From assembly GCA_019239895.1 (NCBI GenBank), contig JAFAZH010000032.1, forward strand, positions 62,001 through 126,000: a DNA stretch of 64,000 nucleotides, in the 5' to 3' direction. Positions 53,801-62,206 of this stretch are shown piece by piece; position 1 is the first letter of the stretch, and each line of letters begins with the position of its first letter. The DNA is from Abditibacteriaceae bacterium (lineage in GTDB: Bacteria; Armatimonadota; Abditibacteriia; Abditibacteriales; Abditibacteriaceae). Both the position numbers and the translations under genes were made by a program. Under the pieces are notes generated by a model. The model saw only the letters and a program-made list of their open reading frames with translations. It was not told the DNA's origin and searched no databases.

Positions 53801-54750
53801 TTACTATCGGCGCAAGACAAAAAGTGATAACGGCGAATATCCAACTGAACGCGCCTGCTGAAATCCCGACTGGTAACGTGCCTATTGACCTACTGCTAAC
53901 AGATCGTGCTGGCAAAGCCATTGATGCAACTCGTCTGAATATCGAAGTGGCCGCTCCAATAGAAATCACGCCGCAGAATCCCACTGCCTTAAATCCGAAT
54001 GAGCAGCCGCTTTCCGTAGCTATCAAGAACGTCACGGATAAGCCATTAAGCGGTACCGTCGCCTTATCCACCACCATGCCTGGAATCATGGCTCCTCCTG
54101 CACAAGCGTTTGGCCCCTTGGCCCCTAAAGCCTCTGCGACTGTAACCTTTCAGGTGCCGCATCTGAATTTAGTCGGCACCCCAGCACACTTCACTTATAC
54201 GGCAAAAACGAATGGGCTAATAGCGACCGGGGAGCAAAGCTTCGCTCTACGTGGTTGGCAAGTGCTGGGGCCATATCCTAATCCCGGTGGCAACGGTGGG
54301 TTTGATACCGTTTATGAGCCGGAGCATGAGATTGACTTTAATAAAACCTATAAGGTGCAAGGTGACCAAGCCGCACATTGGAAGCCTGCCCTTGACCAAC
54401 CTAACGGCTTTGTTGACTTGATGCCTCTCTTCCAACCCAATAGCAACGTGGTAGCGTATGCCACGGTTTATGAAAAGAGTCCTACGGCCCGCAAAGCCAT
54501 CCTGTCCACTGGTTCCGATGATGGCATTAAAGCCTGGCTCAATGGCAAGGTTGTCCTCAGCAACAATACAACACGGGGTGCTTCGCCCGGTTCAGACTTG
54601 ACGCCTGTGGAACTTAAAGCGGGCTGGAATCAAGTGTTGCTCAAGATTACCCAGGGTGGCTATGGCTGGGGCTTTTATTGCGACTTTCTGGATGCTAAAC
54701 AGCAGCCCATGACAGACTTGGTGTATGCCACGAAGCCACAGAATCAGTAA
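50839..54750 (+). CDS. Large secreted glycoside hydrolase-like protein with C-terminal binding domains
   Basis: 1303 residues with signal peptide (~1-26, hydrophobic SVLSLSLLWLFSSCLWA). The middle is a clan GH-A-like barrel: the acid/base candidate Glu482 in WEIENEPNFGY and the nucleophile candidate Glu585 in LWQTEQGYAWDN, with STHTYPGPGESWEQF between. GH39-like proteins share this pattern, but the family is not certain. Residues ~755-925 resemble an F5/8-type (discoidin) domain. Residues ~935-1040 resemble a NEW3/alpha-galactosidase-associated beta-sandwich (PAEIPTGNVPIDLLLTDRAG). Residues ~1135-1303 resemble a PA14-like or carbohydrate-binding domain. Together with GH127 and PhyH this forms a glycan-degradation locus. 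Confidence 0.75.
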   Translation: MLRSQIRFASVLSLSLLWLFSSCLWAQTAINPTFTKNTDGSWQVTGNGYTAAIGATGYLTSFKVGAVETVGAPFSYQPKANLVADSMAPDGDTLKVHFKGNGEATIDYQFRPDGLTITPTWKSGVYGEFKFTGSPSLLGIELLNDKSVTTGGDVTHFVEHGEIRGVPAVPSSRNQMVRFHYPGFNLHAYVQAWGAPFNYESAGSIQNYEWGRPLLEANKPFPIVLTIERQPSPATLAAPVFVPRTDKVASLYYATEPCTWNIDLGPRKAYQYLIDGGVNLLNIAWRVTDFHDKEVGSGQQNIAFGFIDSVANARTIEPVTIKTPGTGYYQVLFTLSEPSGKMLPSSFRTRFTVIHNVPGMVNRDDSLTGKNISDYAVVGMIGIGGIRESHNIGEFFTDQPIKQNAGEWVPVEGTQPIVSMNIKRLDDLFNTATAESQKYKLTWFFQANSRPAYATPAVYEAMAYALVSRYKDHNKVWEIENEPNFGYTPENYVNQCVVPFAKGAKRADPNCIIMGPGCVSLSHTLRFMDTIYSMGASKWLDNISTHTYPGPGESWEQFGNLSMLKELRSMLQAHGDGNKPLWQTEQGYAWDNAPRSQSARYAVRQFLQGWRNGIEPAHQYYFYPHSHGFESWYQAGGGEQGSGEAWMPIAAAQRFLAENTQGMKYVGDVPSPYKGVYLARFSGATEDVIAAWTMDFPLALSARAESLLRVVDAMANPISVAKLAMRRQQKPTLLPLSLSGEPIYIHVAKGSAFTVTDNFGRNLASAEAGATASASSDTPGSPASFANDGNWELWENDVIGLKGRTAWKSGQKDPSPQNPDTLQITFPVPRTINRMVALCYLPAVNPSPRDWEFQAQVNGKWQTLAAAKNDWAWAIERSFAPVTTSRIRMVITRINDGWHGDRRWMHILMGPKATNYTESKVMVSELEAYGPPTAATLTASITVPKQTAAFKSDTVKVQVVNGAAAPLQGNVQIKVPTGWTVQPARLPVTIGARQKVITANIQLNAPAEIPTGNVPIDLLLTDRAGKAIDATRLNIEVAAPIEITPQNPTALNPNEQPLSVAIKNVTDKPLSGTVALSTTMPGIMAPPAQAFGPLAPKASATVTFQVPHLNLVGTPAHFTYTAKTNGLIATGEQSFALRGWQVLGPYPNPGGNGGFDTVYEPEHEIDFNKTYKVQGDQAAHWKPALDQPNGFVDLMPLFQPNSNVVAYATVYEKSPTARKAILSTGSDDGIKAWLNGKVVLSNNTTRGASPGSDLTPVELKAGWNQVLLKITQGGYGWGFYCDFLDAKQQPMTDLVYATKPQNQ

Positions 54751-54788
54751 AACTAAAGCTGCATAACACCCATTCACAAGAGGAAATC

Positions 54789-55592
54789 ATGGCTGAATCT
54801 ACCACTCAGGAAACCTATAAACCTTTCATTGAATCCGATACTAACGCCGACCCGTCACAACTGCGTTCCGTTATGGCCGAACAAGGCTACTTGTTCTTTC
54901 GTGGCCTGGTGCCTGCCGATGAAGTTCTAACCGTGCGCCGCCAGGCTTTGGAATTGTGCCAGGAGGCTGGATGGCTTGATGAGTCGCAGGATTTAATGGA
55001 AGGCATCGTGGCTTCGGGCGTGCAGCCGACGAGCGAAGGCAAGCCGGAATACATGGCGATGTATCGCAAACTGCTCAAATTACCGCGCTTCCATGATTTC
55101 CCTTGCCATCCGGCCCTGATGCAGATTGCTCAGCATTTACTGGGTGGTGAAGTCTTTGTGCATCCGCGCCGCATCGGACGTGTGACTTTCCCCAATTACA
55201 CCGTAGCTACCACCCCGGCGCATCAAGACCACTTCTATATTCGCGGCACGGTAGATACTTATTCCTGTTGGATTCCTCTTGGCACCTGCCCCATAACGTT
55301 GGGAGGTTTGGCCGTCTGGCCGGGGTCGCACCAGCGCGGATTTCTGGAACACAGCGTCTCCCATCCGGGGGCTGTGGGTGGTCGCGGCGTGCCAGTGGAT
55401 GAGACCGAAGCCGTGTGGCATACCGGTGATTTCGGCTTAGGCGATACGCTCTTCTTCCATGCCTATACCATTCATAAAGCCCTGCCCAATCTATCGGGCA
55501 ATCGCTTGCGCGTTTCTACTGATAATCGCTACCAGCGCAAAGGTGATGATATTGATCCCGGTGCTTTACGGCCCCATTTCGATTTGAATTAA
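54789..55592 (+). CDS. Phytanoyl-CoA dioxygenase (PhyH) family protein
   Basis: 267-residue Fe(II)/2-oxoglutarate-dependent oxygenase. The metal facial triad is His145-x-Asp147 in TTPAHQDHFYIRG and a distal His in FHAYTIHKALPN, with the 2-oxoglutarate Arg probably in NRLRVSTDNRYQ. GAGGA lies eight bases before ATG 54789. It follows the GH-A-like gene by 38 bases and may be co-transcribed. PhyH proteins are frequent near polysaccharide genes in several phyla; hydroxylation of a sugar or lipid is inferred. Confidence 0.87.
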   Translation: MAESTTQETYKPFIESDTNADPSQLRSVMAEQGYLFFRGLVPADEVLTVRRQALELCQEAGWLDESQDLMEGIVASGVQPTSEGKPEYMAMYRKLLKLPRFHDFPCHPALMQIAQHLLGGEVFVHPRRIGRVTFPNYTVATTPAHQDHFYIRGTVDTYSCWIPLGTCPITLGGLAVWPGSHQRGFLEHSVSHPGAVGGRGVPVDETEAVWHTGDFGLGDTLFFHAYTIHKALPNLSGNRLRVSTDNRYQRKGDDIDPGALRPHFDLN

Positions 55593-55680
55593 ATTTGTGC
55601 GCTTGAGCGAGGGTTGATCAGAAGTTTGGTTGTATACGAGGCTTCCACAGAATGCATTAAGCTGTAACACAGGAGCTACC

Positions 55681-55768
55681 CGTCATGTTGAGCGCAGCGA
55701 AACATCTCGTGCCTTTTAGGGCATGAGGATTATTACGCACGAGATGTTTCGCTGCGCTCAACATGACG
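55681..55768. repeat. Inverted repeat, 32-bp perfect arms, 'TCATGTTGAGCGCAGCG' family
   Basis: Arms at 55681-55712 and 55737-55768 (core GTTGAGCGCAGCGAAACATC) with a 24-base loop. It is related in theme to the TCATTTCGACC elements. It ends 50 bases before the GH127 start. The upstream in-frame extension of GH127 would be encoded by this repeat. Confidence 0.93.
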
Positions 55769-55818
55769 CGGCTCCAACTGTTCTCTGTTCTGATTTGTTA
55801 GGCGTTCTAAGTCTTGAT

Positions 55819-58248
55819 ATGCACATTACAAAAATTTTACTGATGGCTGGCCTCACCGTCAGTGCATTGATGATGCAGGCCGACGCGGTGGAAACGAAGT
55901 TTCATCCTCTCACTCCGATGCCTGGTCAGGCCGTGACGATAGATGACAAATTCTGGTCGCCGAAACTCGCGGTCTGGCAGCAGACGACCATTAACGATTG
56001 TTTCGATAAATTCGAGAAGACTGGAGCCTTGGATAATTTCGACCGTGTGCGCGACAGGCAGACTGGCGGGCATCACGGCGACCCGTGGTGGGATGGGCTG
56101 GTCTATGAAATGATTACCGCCAGCGCCGAGTTCCTGGCCATGCATCCCGACCCGGCTTTAGCTAAACGGGTGGATGGCTACGTGGAGCGCATTGCAGCGG
56201 CGGCAGCGGTTGACCCCGATGGCTATATCAATACCGATGTCACCCTCAACCATGTTGGCATCAAGTGGAGTGATCCACCCGCACCCAATGATGTACATGA
56301 CGATATTTTTCCACACACGCTGTATAACGCCGGGTGTCTGGTGGAGGCGGGCGTGCAGCTTTATCGCGCCACTGGCCAGACGAAGTTGTTACAAGTCGCG
56401 GTCAAAATGGCGAATTATATGTGCCGCATCATGGGGCCAGCACCCAAGCAGAATATCGTGCCGGGCCATGCCTTAGCGGAACAGGCGTTTGTCAATCTTT
56501 ATTTGCTGTTTCGGGAACAACCCACCTTGAAACAGCAAATCCGTGAGCCAGTAGATGAGAAGCAGTATTTACAACTCGCCGAGTTCTGGATCGAGAACCG
56601 GGGCAACCATCAGGGCCGCAAAGATACGGGTGTTTACAACCAGGACGACAAACCCGTTTTGCAGCAGGCCACGCTCGAAGGCCATGCCGTGCGCTCTGGA
56701 TTGCTCGCCGCTGGCCTGGTCAAAGCCGCTACAGTCAATGGGCGACTGGATTACCTCCAGACTGCGGAGCGTTGGTGGCAAAACATGGTCGAAGCCAAGA
56801 TGTACATTACGGGTGGCCTGGGCGCGATTCCTTCTTTTGAAGGCTTTGGGGCCGACTACGACCTGCCCAATAACGGTTACGCTGAAACTTGCGCCGCGGT
56901 TGCGGGAGGATTCTTTAGCCAGAATTTGAACCTGGCCACGGGACAGGCAACATATGCCGATACTTTAGAGCGTATCCTCTACAATGGGGCGCTCAGTGGT
57001 GTAGCGGTAGCGGGCAATAGCTATTTTTATCAGAACGTCCTATCGTCCGGGCCGAATTCACGCCGTTGGGATTGGCATGGTTGTCCCTGCTGTCCGCCCA
57101 TGTTCCTCAAAATGATGGGTGCCTTGCCCACTGCCATTTATGCGACTGATGACAAGGGTGTTTATGTCAACTTGTATATTGGCAGCCGGGCGCAAATTGA
57201 TACGGATAAATTGCACCTCTCCTTAACGCAAACCTCCAATTACCCCTGGAAAGGTGATATTCGATTCACTCTGACTCCGCGTCGTGCGACACGCTTTGGG
57301 ATTAATCTGCGCTGGCCGGGCTGGACACAAAATGCGACTGTGGCTGTCAATGGTCATGCCACCGTGCCCACGACAGTAAACGGTTATATTCACTTAGAGC
57401 GGCGCTGGAAAGCCGGGGATGTCATTGATTTGCATCTGCCCATGCCGACTCAACGGGTGAAGGCCGACCCGCGCGTTACGGCTGATGTGGGGCGGGTCGC
57501 CTTAATGCGTGGCCCGTTGGTGTACTGTGTGGAAGGACTCGATAGTGGTGGCCATATTAAGCCGCTGGTTTTGCCCTCAACCTCTAACCTGACCCCTGAA
57601 TATCAACCTCATCTGTTAGGCGGCGTGACTGTGCTCGAAGGTGAAGCGCAAGTGGTTCATCAGGGCAGTTCTTCGCTTGCTTTAAATGCCCCGAACAGCA
57701 CCCTCCATCTGGAACCCGTTAAGTTCACAGCGATTCCTTTCTATGCCAACACGAATCGGGAGCCAACGGAGATGGAGGTGTGGTTAGCCGATGATGTCTC
57801 TCAAGCGCAGCCTCTAACACCCACCAGCGATGCGGTCGCTTCGGCGTCTCATTGCTTCTCGAACGATACGGTGGCGGCACTCAATGATGCCGTGGTGCCC
57901 AAAGCTTCCGATGATGAAAGCATTCCCCGCATGACGTGGTGGGATCATCGTGGTACGGCGGAATGGGTGCAGTATGATTTCAAAACGCCGCGCCCAATTT
58001 CCGGGGTGGAGGTCTATTGGTGGGATGAAAGGCGGGTTAATCGGCAGTGCCGCGTGCCCCAATCCTGGACAGTGCAGTATCTAGACGATGGGCAGTGGAA
58101 ACCGGTGACGGGCGCTTCCCCCTATGGCACTCAAATGGACGCTTTTAACCGCGTCACTTTCAATCCCGTGACCACCACCGCCCTGCGCCTTGTAGTTCAA
58201 CTCCAACCAGAATGGTCGGCTGGTATTTTAGAGTGGCGCGTGTTTTAG
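55819..58248 (+). CDS. GH127-family glycoside hydrolase, beta-L-arabinofuranosidase type (DUF1680)
   Basis: 809 residues from ATG 55819 (MHITKILLMAGLTVSALMMQ, signal peptide). Catalytic residues of GH127 are in place: Glu356 and Cys358 in GYAETCAAV and Cys424-Cys425 in GCPCCPPMFL. By analogy with HypBA1, these bind zinc with a Cys acting as nucleophile. Other motifs are HHGDPWWDGLVYEM, YITGGLGAIPSFEGFG and GRVALMRGPLVYCVE. The C-terminal ~120 residues look like an additional F5/8-like carbohydrate-binding region. The longer frame from 55723 overlaps a repeat and is rejected. The likely product releases L-arabinose or a related sugar from plant-type polymers. Confidence 0.93.
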   Translation: MHITKILLMAGLTVSALMMQADAVETKFHPLTPMPGQAVTIDDKFWSPKLAVWQQTTINDCFDKFEKTGALDNFDRVRDRQTGGHHGDPWWDGLVYEMITASAEFLAMHPDPALAKRVDGYVERIAAAAAVDPDGYINTDVTLNHVGIKWSDPPAPNDVHDDIFPHTLYNAGCLVEAGVQLYRATGQTKLLQVAVKMANYMCRIMGPAPKQNIVPGHALAEQAFVNLYLLFREQPTLKQQIREPVDEKQYLQLAEFWIENRGNHQGRKDTGVYNQDDKPVLQQATLEGHAVRSGLLAAGLVKAATVNGRLDYLQTAERWWQNMVEAKMYITGGLGAIPSFEGFGADYDLPNNGYAETCAAVAGGFFSQNLNLATGQATYADTLERILYNGALSGVAVAGNSYFYQNVLSSGPNSRRWDWHGCPCCPPMFLKMMGALPTAIYATDDKGVYVNLYIGSRAQIDTDKLHLSLTQTSNYPWKGDIRFTLTPRRATRFGINLRWPGWTQNATVAVNGHATVPTTVNGYIHLERRWKAGDVIDLHLPMPTQRVKADPRVTADVGRVALMRGPLVYCVEGLDSGGHIKPLVLPSTSNLTPEYQPHLLGGVTVLEGEAQVVHQGSSSLALNAPNSTLHLEPVKFTAIPFYANTNREPTEMEVWLADDVSQAQPLTPTSDAVASASHCFSNDTVAALNDAVVPKASDDESIPRMTWWDHRGTAEWVQYDFKTPRPISGVEVYWWDERRVNRQCRVPQSWTVQYLDDGQWKPVTGASPYGTQMDAFNRVTFNPVTTTALRLVVQLQPEWSAGILEWRVF

Positions 58249-58294
58249 CCAGCACCACAATAAAGTATTATGTCACGCAGTTAAGTTGAGCGGT

Positions 58295-58480
58295 GTTAGA
58301 CCCTATCCCCAGCCCTTCCCCTTGGTAAGGGGAAGGGAGCCAGACTATCATCGCCGGGTTAAGGCTCATTTAGACAGTTGAATACCGCCCCTTATAGTCC
58401 ATATAACCCCCTGCTATCCCGACAGGGGGCCAATGCTCCCTTCCCCTTACCAAGGGGAAGGGCTGGGGATAGGGTCTAAC
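58295..58480. repeat. Long inverted repeat, 46-bp perfect arms
   Basis: Left arm 58295-58340, right arm 58435-58480, no mismatch (core CCCTATCCCCAGCCCTTCCC). Each arm itself contains a CCTTCCCC/GGGGAAGG hairpin. It lies between the convergent GH127 and DUF1501 genes and ends 19 bases before the DUF1501 stop. Confidence 0.95.
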
Positions 58481-58498
58481 GGGGAATAAATCTCCAAT

Positions 58499-59857
58499 CT
58501 AAGCTTTTAACACCCCTCTAAATTTATCCGGTGAACTCTGATAGTGCGGAAAGACTGCTGCCAAGTCGCGCACGCCTAAGTGCTTTTGCGCCACTTCTCC
58601 GAAGACATCGCGGAAGTCTGTGGTGACGGCCAAGTCGCGGTTCTCGTAAAGTTGTTCTGGGGCGAGACCCGGCCACTGGCCCAGCACTTTGCCGCCATTG
58701 ATGTTGCCGCCTAATGCCAGGAAGCAAGTGGCGTGGCCGTGGTCGGTGCCGCCATTGCCGTTTTGACGAGCAGTGCGCCCGAACTCGCTCATGGTGAGAA
58801 TGGTGACATCAGCCATGCGATCACCGAGGTCAGTATAGAGCGCCGCTAAGCCTTGACCAAACTCTTGAAGCCGACGAGCAAGCTGGCCCTGGGTGCTGCC
58901 CTGGTTGACGTGCGTGTCCCAACCGCCCGCTTCGGCAAAAGCGACTTCCAGGCCAACATCGGCTTTGATAAGCTGGGCGATTTGTTGCAGAGAATCGCCA
59001 TAGCGCGTCCGGGGATATTCGGCTCCACTGGCGGGCATATAACGTTTGGCGTTGATGCTTTGAATCATTTTGAGGGCTTCAAAGGTTTCTTTGCCTGCGC
59101 CGTGCAGCACATCACCGACAGCGTCATCATACAACGCCTCGAACCCACCCGCTGCGGAAGTGTCGTGTCCGCCCTGCATATCGCCCATAGCCATGCTGCG
59201 ATTCTTCTTACGCGGTAAAACCGGCGCGGCATTAGCGGCGTTAATGCCGAAGGTGCGCAGGTCGGGAATCGCCAACGCATCCGCTTCACCTTGTAAAGAA
59301 CGGGGCAACTGTGAAGTCATCGCTACACCTCTGAAAACCGAGTTCATCTTAGCGGCGTCTTCGGGGCAGTGGAGCAGAGTGCGTGTCAACCAACCATCAG
59401 CGACACTTTTATCGCCTGGTGCGCCCGCTTCCATGTAATCTTGCGCGTCGAAATGCGAACGCGTGGCATTGGGTGAGCCACAGGCGTGAATCGGTGCCAG
59501 GTGGCCTGCTTGATAAATGGGCTTCAAGGGCGCGAGAGCCGGATGCAAGCCAAAAGTGCCATCCAGGTCGAGCACGCCATCTTGCCCCGTGCGCGGAATC
59601 GCTATGCCATTGACGTTGCGGTGTTGATAATAGTAAGGGTCGCCATGCGGCACAACCATAGACATGCCGTCCACCGCGCCACGTTGAAAGATGCAAATCA
59701 GAACCTTGCGCCCGCCGGTGGCCCGGCTCGAACGGTCAGGCTCAGCCGCGAAAACCGTATTGCGCAGGAAGTAAGGCCCACAGGCCGGGCCAAGACCAAC
59801 CGAAGCGAGAGCCAGTGCGCCCTGCTTGATAAAAACTCTCCGTGAAACGTCCATCAT
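58499..59857 (-). CDS. DUF1501 family protein with Tat signal
   Basis: 452 residues from ATG 59857, with GGAGG five bases upstream. The N-terminus MMDVSRRVFIKQGALALASVG is a twin-arginine signal (SRRVFIKQ). Sulfatase-like features of DUF1501: ICIFQRGAVDGMSMVVPHGD, SHFDAQDYMEAG, VAFAEAGGWDTHVNQG, TMSEFGRTARQNGNGGTDHG. The substrate is unknown. It lies downstream of, and in the same direction as, the DUF1800 gene; the two are usually found together. A repeat at 59873-60011 separates them, and a frame open to 59881 would begin in the repeat. Confidence 0.92.
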   Translation of the reverse strand: MMDVSRRVFIKQGALALASVGLGPACGPYFLRNTVFAAEPDRSSRATGGRKVLICIFQRGAVDGMSMVVPHGDPYYYQHRNVNGIAIPRTGQDGVLDLDGTFGLHPALAPLKPIYQAGHLAPIHACGSPNATRSHFDAQDYMEAGAPGDKSVADGWLTRTLLHCPEDAAKMNSVFRGVAMTSQLPRSLQGEADALAIPDLRTFGINAANAAPVLPRKKNRSMAMGDMQGGHDTSAAGGFEALYDDAVGDVLHGAGKETFEALKMIQSINAKRYMPASGAEYPRTRYGDSLQQIAQLIKADVGLEVAFAEAGGWDTHVNQGSTQGQLARRLQEFGQGLAALYTDLGDRMADVTILTMSEFGRTARQNGNGGTDHGHATCFLALGGNINGGKVLGQWPGLAPEQLYENRDLAVTTDFRDVFGEVAQKHLGVRDLAAVFPHYQSSPDKFRGVLKA

Positions 59858-59872
59858 CGTGCCTCCTGGAAA

Positions 59873-60011
59873 ATTCACCACAAAGACACAAAGGAAAGAA
59901 GAAAACAGGAAACAGCATACAGAAAACGGTGCAATTCTAACTTGTGGGTGTTCTGTTTCCCGTATTCTGTATTCTCAAACTCTTCGTGTTCTTTGTGTCT
60001 TTGTGGTGAAT
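59873..60011. repeat. Inverted repeat, 'CACCACAAAGACACAAAG' family (copy 4 of the theme)
   Basis: Perfect 21-bp arms at 59873-59893 and 59991-60011 (core ACCACAAAGACACAAAG). The interior has AACAGCATACAGAA and CTGTATTCTCAA-type inverted segments. It resembles the CGCAGAGACGC family in architecture. It separates DUF1800 and DUF1501 and ends six bases before the DUF1800 stop. Confidence 0.9.
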
Positions 60012-60016
60012 CAAAA

Positions 60017-61921
60017 CTAACGCCGTTGAAATTCGGGTGAGCCTAAGATAAGTGCCGCAATTTTGGCGGCATTGGCCGGTGTGCCGGGTGCCATCTGTTG
60101 CATTAAAGTGTCGCGGGTGGCGGGGGATAGACCACCACCTAAGAGTTGTTCCGACAGGCGGTCTAAAACAGCCTCATGATTATCTGTGGGGATACCTTCC
60201 ATCAAGTTCGAGAGCGATATGTTGGCATCGGACACTTCTCCGCCAGTGAGCGCCAACGCAAAATTGAGACGGGCAATCAAAGCCCCCGCAGAAACCCAAG
60301 ATTGTGAGTTTTCGGTATAGCCTGTGGGAGCCTGATAAGAGAAGAGCGGTTGGCCCATTGTGGCAACTTCTTCGGCGAGAGAGTTGCGGCCCCGGCCCTT
60401 CTCAAAACGTCGCAGCAAACCTTTGGCCCCACCGCCCTGACCCACGGAAGCACCCCCGTCAACTAACAATCGCACTCGCCCAAATTGCAGCGTGGGGTCG
60501 GGGACTTCCACCTGACCGCCCAGAGCGCGCACGGCGGAAACTGCGAATTCAAAAGGCGACTTAATCTTAGCGCGATAGGCCGCAGTGCTGAAGAACTCAG
60601 GCGAATAAGCAATGGCGCGCACCACTTGCTTTAGGTCGCCGCCCGTATCGAGAAACGTCTTGGCGACACGATCTACGAGGGCAGCAGGTGGCGTATCGGA
60701 GACGAAGCGGACACAGAGTTTGTGGCCGATGAAATGCGCCGTGGAAGGATGCGCGGCCAGAAGGTCAAGCACCATTTCACCGTCTTGAATGCCACCGCCT
60801 GCCGGAATGGTATGGCCAAGGACTGTCTTGACCCCATCGTCGTGCAGGAAGGGATAAAAGTGGAAATGACCAGTTTGTCGGTCAATGCTCCATCCGGTGA
60901 AGCAGCGCGCAACTTCTTGCACATCCTTCTGTGTATAGCCGCCATCCACGCCGAGGGTATGCAATTCCATCAGTTCACGGGCGTAGTTTTCGTTGATGCC
61001 GCCGCGACTCTTTCTGGCGGCTTTATTTTTATCAAAGCCTTGGTTAATAGCGCGCAGGTTACGCCGTGGCAGTGGGGTGGTGAACTCTTTGGTGGAGCGT
61101 GCATTATCAAGGTAAAAGAGCATGGCCGGGCTTTTCGCCGAAGCCCCTAACAACTGGCGGAAGGTGCCCAGGACATGGGGCCGAATCACTTCGCGTTCGT
61201 CCACCACTTTCAAGGTGCGGACGGGGCCTTTTTTGACATCCAAGTTAAAGTGGTTGCTCCAGAAATCAACGAGGACTTCCTGCAATTGGCGGTTCGATTC
61301 CACAGCGCGGGTAATCTTGCTCACTTCCAATTCACCCACCGCCTGGATAGATAGGCCGCGCGGCAAGCCACTGTTTTCGACCATGTCCAGTAAGCGACGC
61401 TGCTCTGGCTTGAGGTCTAATTGCATCGTGTCCACTTTGGTCACCTGACCAGCAGTGGCGGGCATATTATTAATTGGGTCATTGCCATTAGGAATTTTGC
61501 CTTCTTTTACCAAATTCTTGATGAAAGCCGCCGTGTCCGCAGTATAGGCCAGCATCAGTTGATTGGCAGGCATATTCAAGGTGGTTAAACGGGAGACTTT
61601 CCCTTCCACCTTGCTATCGTCTATGCTCTCTGGCGAAAGTTGCTGGTCAATCCAACGCCCCAATCCCATCTGGCGCACCGTCTCCACATCGCCGGGCCGT
61701 GGCCCAAAACCGAGGCGGTTGAGGGTGTGGAGAATCTTCTGGTCACCGCTTAAAGTCGTTGGTTTGGTGGTTGATGGTCTAGTGGCTGATCCGATGCGTG
61801 CCGTTTTTGTTGACACAGTCGTCTCGGCGGCGCGGGATGAAGTTGCGGTGTACAGCAAGCCGGGAACGGCAAGGACTCCCAAGAGTGGAGCCGGATGGAA
61901 TGGGGAACGTAGCTTGAACAT
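60017..61921 (-). CDS. DUF1800 family secreted protein
   Basis: 634 residues with a signal peptide (MFKLRSPFHPAPLLGVLAVP, ending SSRAAE). Family motifs: LNRLGFGPRPGDVETVRQMG, VDFWSNHFN, KSPAMLFYLDN, GGINENYARELMELHTLGVD, GYTQKDVQEVARCFTGWSI and FIGHKLCVRFVSD. AGGGGTG lies six bases before ATG 61921. DUF1800 and DUF1501 proteins are typically adjacent and thought to be extracytoplasmic; the biochemical role is unknown. The left flank contains the pair of small secreted proteins. Confidence 0.93.
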   Translation of the reverse strand: MFKLRSPFHPAPLLGVLAVPGLLYTATSSRAAETTVSTKTARIGSATRPSTTKPTTLSGDQKILHTLNRLGFGPRPGDVETVRQMGLGRWIDQQLSPESIDDSKVEGKVSRLTTLNMPANQLMLAYTADTAAFIKNLVKEGKIPNGNDPINNMPATAGQVTKVDTMQLDLKPEQRRLLDMVENSGLPRGLSIQAVGELEVSKITRAVESNRQLQEVLVDFWSNHFNLDVKKGPVRTLKVVDEREVIRPHVLGTFRQLLGASAKSPAMLFYLDNARSTKEFTTPLPRRNLRAINQGFDKNKAARKSRGGINENYARELMELHTLGVDGGYTQKDVQEVARCFTGWSIDRQTGHFHFYPFLHDDGVKTVLGHTIPAGGGIQDGEMVLDLLAAHPSTAHFIGHKLCVRFVSDTPPAALVDRVAKTFLDTGGDLKQVVRAIAYSPEFFSTAAYRAKIKSPFEFAVSAVRALGGQVEVPDPTLQFGRVRLLVDGGASVGQGGGAKGLLRRFEKGRGRNSLAEEVATMGQPLFSYQAPTGYTENSQSWVSAGALIARLNFALALTGGEVSDANISLSNLMEGIPTDNHEAVLDRLSEQLLGGGLSPATRDTLMQQMAPGTPANAAKIAALILGSPEFQRR

Positions 61922-62125
61922 GGTGTCACCCCTTACAGCAAAATATGTATGGCTCAGTTGTGGAGGCGTGTGGCTATGACTACTCTTAAAGACAATTATT
62001 TACACCCAAAGTTACACCGTCTTGGCCAGTGTTATGATGATAGTTGTTAATGCTAAGGCGCGGGATTTAATTTTACTAACGCACTGCGAATGGCGGTGTC
62101 ACTGTTGATGAGGCCCGCTTCGTGT

Positions 62126-62185
62126 CAATAAAACATAAAGGTTGAAGCCGTGGTTATTCAATTAACCTTCGCTCCAACCTTTATG
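62126..62185 (-). terminator. Intrinsic terminator for the gene at 62207
   Basis: Minus strand: CATAAAGGTTG (62185-62175) pairs with CAACCTTTATG (62144-62134), a perfect 11-bp stem with a 30-base loop, followed by TTTTATTG. It begins 22 bases after the stop of the small secreted protein. Confidence 0.7.
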
Positions 62186-62206
62186 CCTATGGCCTGATGA
62201 AATTTG

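Noticed and set aside
61295-61305. GGTTCGATTCC resembling a tRNA T-loop
   Set aside because: It lies inside the DUF1800 coding sequence with no matching stems around it.
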